Shown here piece after piece: positions 17,485-26,413 of a stretch of 64,000 nt of DNA. The notes below the pieces were generated by a model that saw only the letters and a list, made by a program, of their open reading frames with translations, searched no databases and was not told the origin of the DNA. The stretch is from Paramesorhizobium leguminum (GTDB taxonomy: Bacteria > Pseudomonadota > Alphaproteobacteria > Rhizobiales > Rhizobiaceae). The first letter of the stretch is position 1. Every line of letters begins with the position of its first letter. A program made the translations under genes and the position numbers. The stretch lies in contig NZ_QJTF01000002.1 of assembly GCF_003217235.1 (NCBI RefSeq), positions 124,001-188,000 on the forward strand, read 5' to 3'.

Positions 17485-19002
17485 ATGCATCCTACAGGAT
17501 CGACGGTATTCATGGATTTGAACGAGCCGATATCCACACCCTCTCCCCGGCAAGTGTCAGGCTTGCATCCGGCACTGCTGTTCGTCCTGTGTTATTTCGC
17601 ATTTCAGGCCGTTTTCGTAAGCTTCATTTCCAATGGCGCGGGGCTCGACGATGCAGAGCAACTTGCCAATATCGGCTATCTCTCCTGGGGCTACGGCGGT
17701 TCGCAACCGCCGCTTTATACCTGGATTACCGGTTTCGCTGCCCATTTCCTCGGCACCAGCCTTCTGACATTGCAGATCGTCAAGTTCGGGCTGCTCGCCA
17801 GCATGTTCGCCAGCGTCTATGGCGGCATCCACCTGCTGGGCCTGCCGCGCACTGTCGCCGCCGCTGGAATGCTGGGCCTGTTCCTCATTCCGCAAATCGG
17901 CTGGGAATCGCAGCGCGCGCTTACGCATTCCGTCGCCGGCACCACAGGCTGCGCCTGGGCGTTCCTCGCTTTCGCCTGGCACATGCGCTCACGCTCCCTG
18001 TTTTCGGCAGGCATTCTCGGGCTGACGATGGCAGCGGCGTTGCTTGGTAAGTTCAACGCCGGTTTCTTTGTCCTCGGCCTCGTCCTCACTGCCCTGACAA
18101 TTCCGGAATACAGGACAGTACTTCTGTCGCGCCGATCCTTCCTCACCATAGGCATATTTGCGCTTTGCCTCGCGCCAACCGGCTGGTGGATGCTTGAGCA
18201 CAAGAATAGCGTCCTGGCCCGCTCGGGAAAATTCGAAATCGACGCCACGGGCAACTTCCTGCTCGACCGTGTGGTGGGCGTTGCCCGGCTTTTTGAGGTC
18301 GGCCTGCTCTTTTCCGCCCTCGCAATCATCGTGGCGGTCGTTATATTCTTTCTCCATCGCGGAAAGCAAAAACATGCCGCTGCCCACCTGCTCCCGGGCG
18401 AGCGCTTCCTGTTCAGGCTCATCCTTATCGGTTTCGCCATCGTCTTCGTCGGCATCTGTGCTACCGGCGCAACCAATGTGAAGGATCGCTGGCTACAGCC
18501 AGTACTGTTCCTCGTTCCGGCCTGCCTCGCCTGGCTCCTTCACCGCTACCGGCTGACCGACCGCCCGTTACGCGATTTCAGCATCGCAAGCATTGTCGTG
18601 GCATTTCTGGTCACGCCCGTTCTCGCCATCAACCTGACCTATGGCAGCGGCCGCAACGACCCGCCCATAGGCCAGCTGGAATACGCGCAATTGTTCAAGC
18701 AGGTGCATGAAGACGGGGATTTTTCCACCGTACTGGCTGATTATCCGCAGATACCGGGCAATTTCCGGCTTTTCGATCCCTCGGTCCAGGTCGTTTACCC
18801 CGAGACGCCCAACGCCGTGTCGCGCATCGCCAAGCCGTTGCTCGTCCTCTGGTTCGGCGGCAACGAGCCGCCGGAAAAGGTCATGGACATTCTGAACGCC
18901 TCGCATATCATGCTGCCGGTCGACAAGATCGAAACCGCCGAACTGCCATACCGTACCCGCCCGGATATCAAGGTTCCGGTACATTATGTAATCGTCAAAT
19001 AA
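17485..19002 (+). CDS. GT39/ArnT-like membrane glycosyltransferase
   Basis: 505 aa with about 10-12 membrane segments and a C-terminal soluble part. The first loop has the GT-C acidic motif GLDDAEQ and SQPPLYTWI, the pattern of PMT_2/ArnT-type enzymes that use polyprenyl-phosphate sugars at the outer membrane face. ATG at 17485 has GAAGG 7 bases upstream; an ATG at 17512 is possible. Lies 13 bp before bmt on the same strand, though a functional link is not evident. Acceptor and sugar unknown. Confidence 0.8.
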   Translation: MHPTGSTVFMDLNEPISTPSPRQVSGLHPALLFVLCYFAFQAVFVSFISNGAGLDDAEQLANIGYLSWGYGGSQPPLYTWITGFAAHFLGTSLLTLQIVKFGLLASMFASVYGGIHLLGLPRTVAAAGMLGLFLIPQIGWESQRALTHSVAGTTGCAWAFLAFAWHMRSRSLFSAGILGLTMAAALLGKFNAGFFVLGLVLTALTIPEYRTVLLSRRSFLTIGIFALCLAPTGWWMLEHKNSVLARSGKFEIDATGNFLLDRVVGVARLFEVGLLFSALAIIVAVVIFFLHRGKQKHAAAHLLPGERFLFRLILIGFAIVFVGICATGATNVKDRWLQPVLFLVPACLAWLLHRYRLTDRPLRDFSIASIVVAFLVTPVLAINLTYGSGRNDPPIGQLEYAQLFKQVHEDGDFSTVLADYPQIPGNFRLFDPSVQVVYPETPNAVSRIAKPLLVLWFGGNEPPEKVMDILNASHIMLPVDKIETAELPYRTRPDIKVPVHYVIVK

Positions 19003-19015
19003 AGCCGGAACCCAT

Positions 19016-20035
19016 ATGAGCGCCTCTTCGCCGAACCCGCTGGCCGATCTCATCGCTGAAAAAGGCGTGCTGCTCGCCGATGGCGCGACGGGCACGAACC
19101 TGTTTGCCGCAGGGCTGGAATCGGGCGAGGCGCCGGAACTCTGGAACGAGAGCAATCCGGAGAAGATCGAGGCGCTGCATCAGGGCTTCATCGATGCCGG
19201 CGCGGATATCATCCTCACCAACTCCTTCGGCGGCACCAGGCAGCGGCTCAAACTGCATCATGCCCAGGATCAGGTTTTCGAACTCAACAAGAAAGCAGCC
19301 GAACTCGCTCGATCCGTCGCCCGCAAGGCGGACCGCAAAATCATCGTCGCCGGTTCAGTCGGCCCGACGGGTGAGCTGCTCGTGCCGCTGGGCGCCCTCA
19401 CCTATGACGAGGCAGTCTCGGCATTCACAGAACAGCTCGAAGGGCTGAAAGCCGGCGGCATCGATGTCGCCTGGATCGAGACCATGTCCGCGCCCGATGA
19501 AATCCGCGCCGCCGCGGAAGCCGCGACGTCACTGGGCTTGCCTTATGTTTACACCGGCTCGTTCGACACCGCCGGCAAGACGATGATGGGCCTCCACCCG
19601 AAGGATATTCATCACGTCGTAGATGGATTGCCGCAAAGGCCGGTGGCGGTGGGCGCCAATTGCGGCGTCGGCGCATCCGACATTCTCTCCTCACTCCTCG
19701 ACATGACCGACGCCGATCCTGCGGCAACGATCGTGGTCAAGGGCAATTGCGGCATTCCAGAATTCCGCGGCACGGAAATCCACTATTCCGGAACGCCGGA
19801 TCTGATGGCGAACTACGCCCATCTGGCGATCAACGCCGGCGCGAAGATCATCGGCGGCTGCTGCGGCACCTCCTTCGCCCACCTGGCGGCGATGCGACAG
19901 GCGCTGGACAATCATGTTCAGGGCCCTCGCCCGACGGTCGAAACCATCGTCGAGGCCATCGGGCCGATGCGGAACAAGGTTGCCGGAGATGGCAGTGATA
20001 TTCCACGGCGCGAGCGGCGGGGACGGCGGGGGTAA
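19016..20035 (+). CDS. bmt: Betaine--homocysteine S-methyltransferase
   Basis: 339 aa homocysteine methyltransferase (PF02574 family). Zinc ligands: C216 in GANCGVG and C282/C283 in GGCCGTS. N-terminal LLADGATGTNLF and TNSFGGTR are family typical. In Sinorhizobium a related enzyme (Bmt) moves a methyl group from glycine betaine to homocysteine, giving methionine and dimethylglycine. Close to the betaine transporter genes and upstream of the MttB module, which fits. The last ~15 residues (IPRRERRGRRG) are Arg-rich. Other thiol-methyltransferase substrates are possible. Confidence 0.85.
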   Translation: MSASSPNPLADLIAEKGVLLADGATGTNLFAAGLESGEAPELWNESNPEKIEALHQGFIDAGADIILTNSFGGTRQRLKLHHAQDQVFELNKKAAELARSVARKADRKIIVAGSVGPTGELLVPLGALTYDEAVSAFTEQLEGLKAGGIDVAWIETMSAPDEIRAAAEAATSLGLPYVYTGSFDTAGKTMMGLHPKDIHHVVDGLPQRPVAVGANCGVGASDILSSLLDMTDADPAATIVVKGNCGIPEFRGTEIHYSGTPDLMANYAHLAINAGAKIIGGCCGTSFAHLAAMRQALDNHVQGPRPTVETIVEAIGPMRNKVAGDGSDIPRRERRGRRG

Positions 20036-20048
20036 AAGTAAGCGCCAG

Positions 20049-20264
20049 AACGGTTCCTGGTTTAATGCGAGGCATACCCCCCTCTGCCCTCCCGGGCATC
20101 TCCCCCTCAAGGGGGGAGATTGGCTGACATGGGTCGCGGCATTTATTCTGTAACGTCTGCGATTGGTGGCGAGCGTCATGAAGGCTAATCTCCCCCCTTG
20201 AGGGGGAGATGGCTGGCAAGCCAGAGGGGGGTATGCCTCGCGATTCCATTAAACCAGGAACCGC
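20049..20264. repeat. Family 1 palindromic repeat, copy 4, with extended inverted flanks
   Basis: Core 20076-20233. The flanks continue the inversion: CGGTTCCTGGTTTAAT and GCGAGGCATA on the left are matched by TATGCCTCGC and ATTAAACCAGGAACCG on the right. Left sub-hairpin is GCCC-TCCC-GGGC, right is GGCT-GGCA-AGCC. Sits at the convergent ends of bmt and the LacI-type gene. Confidence 0.9.
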
Positions 20265-20287
20265 TCACATCTAGCCCCGCCAATGCT

Positions 20288-21307
20288 TCAATTTAAGGCG
20301 GACCGCCGCGTACTCTCCCGCCTCACCAGCTCAAATCCCAAATCAACAATCCCCTCCCCCACCGGCGCCCCATTCAAGCTCCCAAGCAGCAGCTCAAACG
20401 CCCTGCCCCCCATCTCCTCGCGAAACGTCCTCACGCTCGTAATCGCCGGATTGGCCACCGCCATCATCTCCAGATCGTTGAACCCGCATATTCCCAATTC
20501 GTCTGGCACTGCGATCCTCCGGCGCTGGCATTCGAACAGCACCCCCAATGCCAGATCGTCATTGTTGCAGAAAACCGCGTCCGCATCCGGTGCGCGCGCA
20601 AGCAACTCGCCAAGCAGTTCGCTGCCGAGCGTCACGGTCGACGGGCGCGGGGTGGTGACGATCAGGCGCTCGTCGAGAAGGCCCGCTTCCCGCAACGCCT
20701 GGGAGAAACCCTCCAGACGCCGCTGCGTGCGCGGGTCCATTCGCGCGCCCAGAAAGGCGATTCGTTTGTAGCCGTTCTCGATCAGATGGCAGGTCGCGGC
20801 AAACGCGCCTTCGCGGTGCGAAAAGCCAACCATCATATCGACAGGCCTGTCGCCCGTTTCCATGATCTGCACGACCGGACACTCCGCCTTGAGCAGCATG
20901 GCGCGAGACGCCGCCGACTGGTCTATTCCGGTCACGATCAATCCAGCGGGCCGCTGGCTCAGGAATACCTTGAGCAGCTTTTCCTCTTCCAGCACCGAAT
21001 AGCGCGTATTTCCGAGCTGGATGCGATAGGACGTGCCTTCCGCCGCAGAATAGATGCCGCGCAGCACATCGGCGAACACACTGTTGGTGACCGATGGAAT
21101 GAGGACGCCGATCACATCCGTCCGCGCTGACGCCAGCGCCCTTGCCGCCGGGTCGGGAACATAGCCCAATTCATCGATAACGAACTGGATTCGCTCGCGA
21201 ACCTTTTGCGAGACGATATCCGGGTTTCGCAATGCGCGTGAAACTGTCGCAGCGCTTACACCGGCCGCATCCGCCACGTCGGAAAGCTTGATTCTATTGG
21301 GTTTCAT
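20288..21307 (-). CDS. LacI-family repressor, probably of gluconate/sugar-acid use (GntR-like)
   Basis: 339 aa. Helix-turn-helix at residues about 6-27 (IKLSDVADAAGVSAATVSRAL), hinge around 50-60, then a periplasmic-binding-type effector domain (DVIGVLIPSVTNSVFADVLRG, FCNNDDLALGVLFECQRR). ATG at 21307 (MKPNRIKL) begins at the canonical place; an upstream extension would need a TTG start. Divergent from gntK and the TRAP genes, with a perfect LacI-type operator between them, so it very likely represses that operon. Effector probably gluconate or a related acid. Confidence 0.9.
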   Translation of the reverse strand: MKPNRIKLSDVADAAGVSAATVSRALRNPDIVSQKVRERIQFVIDELGYVPDPAARALASARTDVIGVLIPSVTNSVFADVLRGIYSAAEGTSYRIQLGNTRYSVLEEEKLLKVFLSQRPAGLIVTGIDQSAASRAMLLKAECPVVQIMETGDRPVDMMVGFSHREGAFAATCHLIENGYKRIAFLGARMDPRTQRRLEGFSQALREAGLLDERLIVTTPRPSTVTLGSELLGELLARAPDADAVFCNNDDLALGVLFECQRRRIAVPDELGICGFNDLEMMAVANPAITSVRTFREEMGGRAFELLLGSLNGAPVGEGIVDLGFELVRRESTRRSALN

Positions 21308-21360
21308 ACGCTTTTGCGGCCCCTCTCCAAGGTAGAAATTTATAGCCAAGCGAAACGCAC

Positions 21361-21390
21361 TTGACAAATGAAAGCGCTTTCATTTTTCTA
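21361..21390 (+). promoter_or_regulatory. gntK promoter with LacI-type operator in its spacer
   Basis: TTGACA at 21361-21366 is a consensus -35. It is followed at once by the perfect 18-bp palindrome AATGAAAGCGCTTTCATT (21367-21384), the classic LacI/GalR-family operator. A T-rich -10 region (TTTTCTA, about 21384-21390) follows. The repressor would occupy the -35/-10 spacer and so block polymerase. The divergent repressor gene starts at 21307, so self-regulation is possible. Confidence 0.8.
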
Positions 21391-21418
21391 AGGCCATAAA
21401 AAATTGGGAGGAGAGACG

Positions 21419-22009
21419 ATGTCGAAAGAAGCTGCGCTCACGCGGCGGCCCGAATTCGTGCCGGGTTTCGTCCCGGATTTCGTCCTTGTCATGGGCGTCT
21501 GCGGCGTCGGCAAATCGACCGTTGGCCGGGCGATTGCCGAGCGAAGCGGTGGCAGCTTCATCGAAGCCGACGAGTTCCATCCCGAAGCGAACATAAGGCT
21601 GATGTCGGCGGGACAGCCCCTGAGCGATGCGGATCGCTGGCCCTGGCTCGGCGCGATTGCCGAGGGCGCTTCGGAGGCGCTCAAGCGCGACGGCGCTCCT
21701 GTCATCATCGCCTGTTCGGCATTGAAGCAGAGCTACCGCGATTTTTTACGTGAGAAGCTCGGTTCTATTGCCATCCTGCATCTCACCGGCCCCCGCGATC
21801 TCATCCTGCAGCGCATGACGGGCCGCTCCCATTTCATGCCGCCGGAACTTCTCGACAGCCAATTGGCGGCTCTGGAAGAATTGGCGCCCGCTGAGAAGGG
21901 CATCACCATGACCATCGATCAAGACCCGGCCAAGCTGGTCGAGTGGACATGCGCCCTCCTGGGGATGCCCGACGCAGAGGTAGAAAGCCGTAAAGGGGAA
22001 ACGGCATGA
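21419..22009 (+). CDS. gntK: Gluconokinase
   Basis: 196 aa. Phosphorylates D-gluconate to 6-phosphogluconate. P-loop GVCGVGKST at residues 26-34; EADEFHPEANIRLMSAGQPLSDADRWPWL is the GntK substrate region, and CSALKQSYRDFLRE and GRSHFMPPELLDSQLAALE are typical. ATG at 21419 follows GGGAGGAG. Its stop overlaps the dctQ start (ATGA), so kinase and transporter are one operon. Confidence 0.93.
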   Translation: MSKEAALTRRPEFVPGFVPDFVLVMGVCGVGKSTVGRAIAERSGGSFIEADEFHPEANIRLMSAGQPLSDADRWPWLGAIAEGASEALKRDGAPVIIACSALKQSYRDFLREKLGSIAILHLTGPRDLILQRMTGRSHFMPPELLDSQLAALEELAPAEKGITMTIDQDPAKLVEWTCALLGMPDAEVESRKGETA

Positions 22010-22578
22010 AAGCGGTCGCCGATTGGCTCCAGAAAATCACCGAATGGACCATGGCCGCGACGCTTGCGGTGATGGTCGTGCTCGTCTTCGGCAATGCGGC
22101 TGGCCGGTACCTGTTCAACAGCGGCCTTGCGGCCTCCGAGGAAATCTCGCGGCTCGCCTTCGTCTGGCTTATCTTTCTTGGCGCGGTGGTGGCGGTGCGC
22201 GAGCGCGCTCATGTCGGCGTCGATATGCTGGTCCGGTTGCTGCCGCGCGCAGGCAGGCTCGCCTGCATGGTCGTGACCAATGCGCTCATTCTCTATGCGC
22301 TCTGGCTTTTCGCTGAGGGAAGCTGGCAGCAGACAGTCATCGGCCTCCAGAGCAAGTCACCCGTCACCGGCGTCCCGCTCGCAGCCTTTTCCGCCGCCGG
22401 TCTGGTCGCGGCGGTCGCGATGGGCGTCTTGTTCGCGCTCGACCTCATCCGGGCGCTGACGGGACGGTTGAGCGACGACGAATTGGTCCAGGTGCGCGAA
22501 AGCGCGGATGAAGGCGAAGCGGCGGAAACGCTGCGGGAGCTTGCTCCACATGAGCAAGCTGGGGGGAAGAAGCAATGA
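22006..22578 (+). CDS. TRAP transporter small membrane subunit (DctQ type)
   Basis: 190 aa with four hydrophobic segments (about 15-35, 50-68, 90-108, 128-150). Segments FGNAAGRYLFNSGLAASEEISRLAFVWL-like and FLGAVVAVRERAHVGVDML are the DctQ signature. Soluble acidic tail at 165-190. Overlaps gntK upstream and dctM downstream by 4 bp each. Joins DctM for sodium-driven uptake of an organic acid, here probably gluconate. Confidence 0.92.
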   Translation: MKAVADWLQKITEWTMAATLAVMVVLVFGNAAGRYLFNSGLAASEEISRLAFVWLIFLGAVVAVRERAHVGVDMLVRLLPRAGRLACMVVTNALILYALWLFAEGSWQQTVIGLQSKSPVTGVPLAAFSAAGLVAAVAMGVLFALDLIRALTGRLSDDELVQVRESADEGEAAETLRELAPHEQAGGKKQ

Positions 22579-23852
22579 CAATCGCGATTTTCTTGGGCAC
22601 CCTGCTCGGCCTGATGGCGCTGGGCATGCCCATAGCCTTTGCGCTGATGCTGACCGGCGTTGCGCTCATGGTGCATCTCGATTTCTTCGATGCGCAGTTG
22701 CTCGCCCAGAATATGCTGGCCGGCGCGGATAATTTTCCGCTGATGGCCGTGCCGTTCTTTCTTCTCGCCGGTGAATTGATGAATGCCGGCGGCATTTCCC
22801 GCCGCATGGTCGATCTCGCGGTGACGATGGTCGGCCACATCAAGGGCGGCCTCGGCTATGTTGCGATCGGCGCGGCCACGCTGCTCGCCAGCGTTTCCGG
22901 TTCGGCTATCGCCGATACCGCCGCCGTCGCCGCCCTGCTCATCCCGATGATGCGGTCGCATGGCTATAATGTCGAGCGCTCCTCCGGGCTGATCGCCTCC
23001 GGCGGCATCATCGCGCCGATCATTCCGCCCAGCATGTCGTTCATCATCTATGGCGTCGCGACGAATGTCTCTATCACCAAGCTGTTCATGGCAGGCATCG
23101 CGCCCGGCCTCATGATGGCGGCTGTGCTGGTCGGCGTCTGGTCATGGGTTGCGCGCAAGGAGAACGTGCCGCCGCGTCCGCGCCAGCCATGGTCGGTGCG
23201 CGGCAAGGCCCTGCTGGATGCGTTCTGGGCGCTGCTGATGCCGGTCATCATCATCGGCGGCATGCGGGGCGGCCTGTTCACGCCGACGGAAGCGGCGGTG
23301 GTCGCGGCCGTCTATGCGCTGTTCGTCGGCCTCTTCATCTATCGCGGGCTGAAAATCGCCGACCTGCCCAAGCTCTTCGTCGCCTCCGCCAAGACCACGG
23401 CTGTGGTCATGTTCCTCGTCGCGTCGGCGCTCTTCACCTCCTACATGATCACCCTCGCCGATCTTCCCAATCTCGTCATCAGCCTGCTCGATCCGCTGCT
23501 GGACCAGCCGAAGCTGCTGATGGCGGCGATCATCATCCTGCTGACGCTCGTCGGCACGGCGATGGATTTGACGCCGACGATCCTGATCCTCGGCCCCATC
23601 CTCTCGCCGCTTGCGGTGAAGGCAGGCATCGACCCGATCTATTTCGGCGTCATGTTCGTGCTGGTGGGCGCTGTTGGGCTGCTTACACCGCCGGTCGGCA
23701 CGGTGCTCAATGTGGTCGCCGGGGTGGCCAATATCCGGCTGGAAGGCGTCATTCGCGGCGTCTGGCCATATATCATCGCCTACACCGCACTTTTGGCTCT
23801 TTTCATCCTCATCCCGGAACTCATCACCGTTCCGGCCAAATGGCTCCACTAA
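22575..23852 (+). CDS. TRAP transporter large permease subunit (DctM type)
   Basis: 425 aa with about 11-12 membrane segments. Family-typical: FPLMAVPFFLLAGELMNAGG, ASVSGSAIADTAAVAALLIPMM, GLIASGGIIAPIIPPSM and FGVMFVLVGAVGLLTPPVG. Forms the transport channel with the DctQ protein. The start overlaps dctQ; the gene is followed after 54 bp by the binding-protein gene dctP. Confidence 0.94.
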   Translation: MTIAIFLGTLLGLMALGMPIAFALMLTGVALMVHLDFFDAQLLAQNMLAGADNFPLMAVPFFLLAGELMNAGGISRRMVDLAVTMVGHIKGGLGYVAIGAATLLASVSGSAIADTAAVAALLIPMMRSHGYNVERSSGLIASGGIIAPIIPPSMSFIIYGVATNVSITKLFMAGIAPGLMMAAVLVGVWSWVARKENVPPRPRQPWSVRGKALLDAFWALLMPVIIIGGMRGGLFTPTEAAVVAAVYALFVGLFIYRGLKIADLPKLFVASAKTTAVVMFLVASALFTSYMITLADLPNLVISLLDPLLDQPKLLMAAIIILLTLVGTAMDLTPTILILGPILSPLAVKAGIDPIYFGVMFVLVGAVGLLTPPVGTVLNVVAGVANIRLEGVIRGVWPYIIAYTALLALFILIPELITVPAKWLH

Positions 23853-23906
23853 TCAACCACAGCTGCAATTTACTCAGCTGCAACACTCTAAGGGAGGAAA
23901 CCTCAA

Positions 23907-24911
23907 ATGAAACAAATCCTTATCGCCATGCTGGCGCTGGGAATCGGCGCCACCGCGGCGCAAGCGCAGGACGTGAAAAGCCGGATCATCCGCTTCGGCT
24001 ATGGCCTCAACGAAGACAGCGTTCAAGGCAATGCCGAGCGCCATTTCGCTGCCGAAGTGGAGAAACTGAGCGGCGGCAAGATGAAGGTGCGCGGCTTCGG
24101 CGCGGCGTCCCTCGGCTCCGACGTGCAGATGCAGCAGGCCCTGATCGGCGGCGCGCAGGAAATGATGGTCGGCTCGACCGCCACCCTCGTCGGCACCGTC
24201 AAGGAATTCGCGCTGTGGGACGTGCCGTTCCTCTTCGCCAATGACAAGGAAGCCGATGCGGTGCTCGACGGCCCGGTCGGGCAGAAGCTTCTCGACAGCC
24301 TGCAGGCGCAGGGCCTTGTCGGCCTGGTCTATTGGGAAAACGGCTTCCGCAATCTCACCAACAACCGCCACAAGATCGAGAAGGCTGAGGACCTGAAGGG
24401 CGTCAAGCTGCGCGTCATGCAGAATCCGGTGTATCTCGAAACCTTCAACGCCGCCGGCGCCAACGCCGTGCCGCTGCCGTTCTCCGAGCTTTTCACCGCG
24501 CTGGAGACCGGTACGGTCGACGGGCAGGAAAATCCTTACACGACCATCCTGTCCTCGAAGTTCTTCGAGGTGCAGAAATACCTGACCGTTTCCAATCACG
24601 TCTATAGCCCATGGGTGATCCTGGTGAGCAAGAAGTGGTGGGACACCCTCTCGCCCGACGAGCAGAAAATCCTGAAGGAAGCCGCAATCTCGTCACGCGC
24701 GTTCGAGCGCAAGGATACCCGCGAGCAATCGGCCAAAGCGCTGGAAGATCTGAAGAAAGCCGGGATGGAAGTCTCGGTCATGCCCGAAGGCGAAGTGGCC
24801 AAGCTGCGCGAAATCGCGGCCCCCATCACCCAGAAGGTCGTCGACAGCATCGGCAAGCCGCTCTGGGATGAGACGCAGGCGGAACTGGCGAAGGTTCGCG
24901 CCGGAAAGTAA
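23907..24911 (+). CDS. TRAP transporter substrate-binding protein (DctP type)
   Basis: 334 aa. Signal peptide 1-20 (cleavage after AQAQ). The conserved Arg that grips a carboxylate is in LKGVKLRVMQNPVYLETF, followed by ALETGTVDGQENPYTTI. ATG at 23907 follows GGGAGGAAA. With dctQ, dctM and gntK this suggests gluconate or another sugar acid as ligand. A 15-bp stem hairpin lies about 57 bp downstream. Confidence 0.93.
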   Translation: MKQILIAMLALGIGATAAQAQDVKSRIIRFGYGLNEDSVQGNAERHFAAEVEKLSGGKMKVRGFGAASLGSDVQMQQALIGGAQEMMVGSTATLVGTVKEFALWDVPFLFANDKEADAVLDGPVGQKLLDSLQAQGLVGLVYWENGFRNLTNNRHKIEKAEDLKGVKLRVMQNPVYLETFNAAGANAVPLPFSELFTALETGTVDGQENPYTTILSSKFFEVQKYLTVSNHVYSPWVILVSKKWWDTLSPDEQKILKEAAISSRAFERKDTREQSAKALEDLKKAGMEVSVMPEGEVAKLREIAAPITQKVVDSIGKPLWDETQAELAKVRAGK

Positions 24912-24968
24912 GGCGACGCATGATCCCGGGAAGCAACAGATTTCTCGGGATCGTGCGGCTCCCTTGTC

Positions 24969-25090
24969 CCTCGGTAGATTCTCGGGCTTGTCCAGAGAAT
25001 CTACCGAGGCATAATCTGCCAGTACGGTAATCGCTTTTCTTTTTCTTATGGAAGATTCTCGGGACAAGCCCGAAAATGACGGTCCGAGGG
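24969..25090. repeat. Intergenic palindromic repeat (family 6)
   Basis: CCTCGGTAGATTCTC (24969-24983) pairs perfectly with GAGAATCTACCGAGG (24995-25009) over an 11-base loop. A related motif, AGATTCTCGGGACAAGCCCGA, recurs at about 25052-25072. The hairpin may end the TRAP transcript, though no T-run follows. The remainder of the 24912-25337 gap holds nothing I recognise as coding. Confidence 0.7.
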
Positions 25091-25337
25091 AACCCTAACC
25101 TCGATGCCGAAGCGCCTCAACCAGCCAACGAAGGCCGGCGATAATTGGCGGCGGCTTGGATAATAAGGTATCCCCCCAAGGCGGGAAGTAATCCTCACCC
25201 TAAATTGATGAGCACAGCTCATGACAGCAAGCGATATTTGCCGTCTAATCTCATAAGGCAATCGCCTGCTAAGATTCATTTCCGTGAAATCCCGCCGCAG
25301 CATTCTCAAAAAACTGAATATCCAAAGGAATAGCCTG

Positions 25338-26387
25338 ATGACCGTCAGAGCGTATGGCGCCTATGCCGCAGACAAGCCGCTTGAATCCTTGATCATCACC
25401 CGCCGGGCTCCCGGCCCGCAGGATGTCCGCATCGACATTGCCTATTGCGGCGTTTGCCACTCCGATCTGCATCAGGTGCGCGCTGAATGGGCCGGCACGC
25501 AATGGCCGTGCGTTCCAGGGCATGAGATTGTCGGCCGCATTTCGGCTGTCGGATCGCAGGTGACGGGCTTCCATGAAGGCGACCTGGTCGGCGTCGGCTG
25601 CATCGTCGATAGCTGCCGGCATTGCGTCGAGTGCGACGACGATCTGGAGAACTATTGCGACCATATGGTCGGCACCTACAACGGCCCCACCCTCGATGCG
25701 CCCGGCCATACGCTTGGCGGATATTCGCAGCAGATCGTCGTGCATCAACGCTATGCGCTGCGGATCAGGCACCCGGAGGATCAACTCGCCGCAGTCGCGC
25801 CGCTGCTTTGCGCCGGCATCACCACCTATTCGCCGCTCAAGCATTGGAAGGCCGGACCGGGCAAGAAGGTTGGCATTGTCGGCATCGGCGGTCTGGGTCA
25901 TATGGGGGTCAAGCTGGCGCACGCGATGGGCGCCCATGTCGTGGCGTTCACCACCTCTGAATCCAAGCGTGAGGAAGCCAAGGCGCTGGGCGCCGATGAA
26001 GTGGTCGTGTCACGCAACGCCGACGAGATGGCGGCGCACGCCAAAAGCTTCGATCTTATCGTGAACACGGTTGCGGTTCCGCACGATCTCGATGCATTTC
26101 TGGTGCTCTTGAAGCGGGACGGCACGATGACACTGGTGGGAGCCCCGGCGACGCCCCACGTATCCCCCAACGTGTTCAACCTTATCATGAAGCGGCGGGC
26201 GATCGCCGGCTCGATGATCGGCGGCATAGCCGAGACCCAGGAAATGCTGGATTTCTGCGCCGATCACGGCATCGTGGCGGATATAGAGATGATCCGCGCG
26301 GAGGAGATCAACACCGCCTATGAGCGCATGCTTAAGGGCGACGTGAAGTACCGGTTCGTGATCGACAACGCCTCTCTAGGCGCCTGA
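25338..26387 (+). CDS. Zinc-dependent alcohol/aldehyde dehydrogenase (CAD/YahK-like MDR family)
   Basis: 349 aa medium-chain dehydrogenase. Catalytic zinc residues C37, H62 and E63 (CGVCHSDLH, PGHEIVG), a structural-zinc Cys set (C93, C96, C99, C107), and the catalytic CAGITTYSPLKHW segment. Rossmann motif GIGGLGHMGVKLA. ATG at 25338 (MTVRAYG) has AAAGGA upstream. The family reduces aldehydes with NADPH; the physiological substrate is unknown. Confidence 0.9.
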   Translation: MTVRAYGAYAADKPLESLIITRRAPGPQDVRIDIAYCGVCHSDLHQVRAEWAGTQWPCVPGHEIVGRISAVGSQVTGFHEGDLVGVGCIVDSCRHCVECDDDLENYCDHMVGTYNGPTLDAPGHTLGGYSQQIVVHQRYALRIRHPEDQLAAVAPLLCAGITTYSPLKHWKAGPGKKVGIVGIGGLGHMGVKLAHAMGAHVVAFTTSESKREEAKALGADEVVVSRNADEMAAHAKSFDLIVNTVAVPHDLDAFLVLLKRDGTMTLVGAPATPHVSPNVFNLIMKRRAIAGSMIGGIAETQEMLDFCADHGIVADIEMIRAEEINTAYERMLKGDVKYRFVIDNASLGA

Positions 26388-26413
26388 CCGGCAGTAAAAC
26401 CCTCACCGGTCCG

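Noticed and set aside
24912-25337. Small minus-strand gene at 25046-25309
   Set aside because: No ribosome site, no family resemblance, and it overlaps the upstream region of the dehydrogenase and a palindromic repeat.
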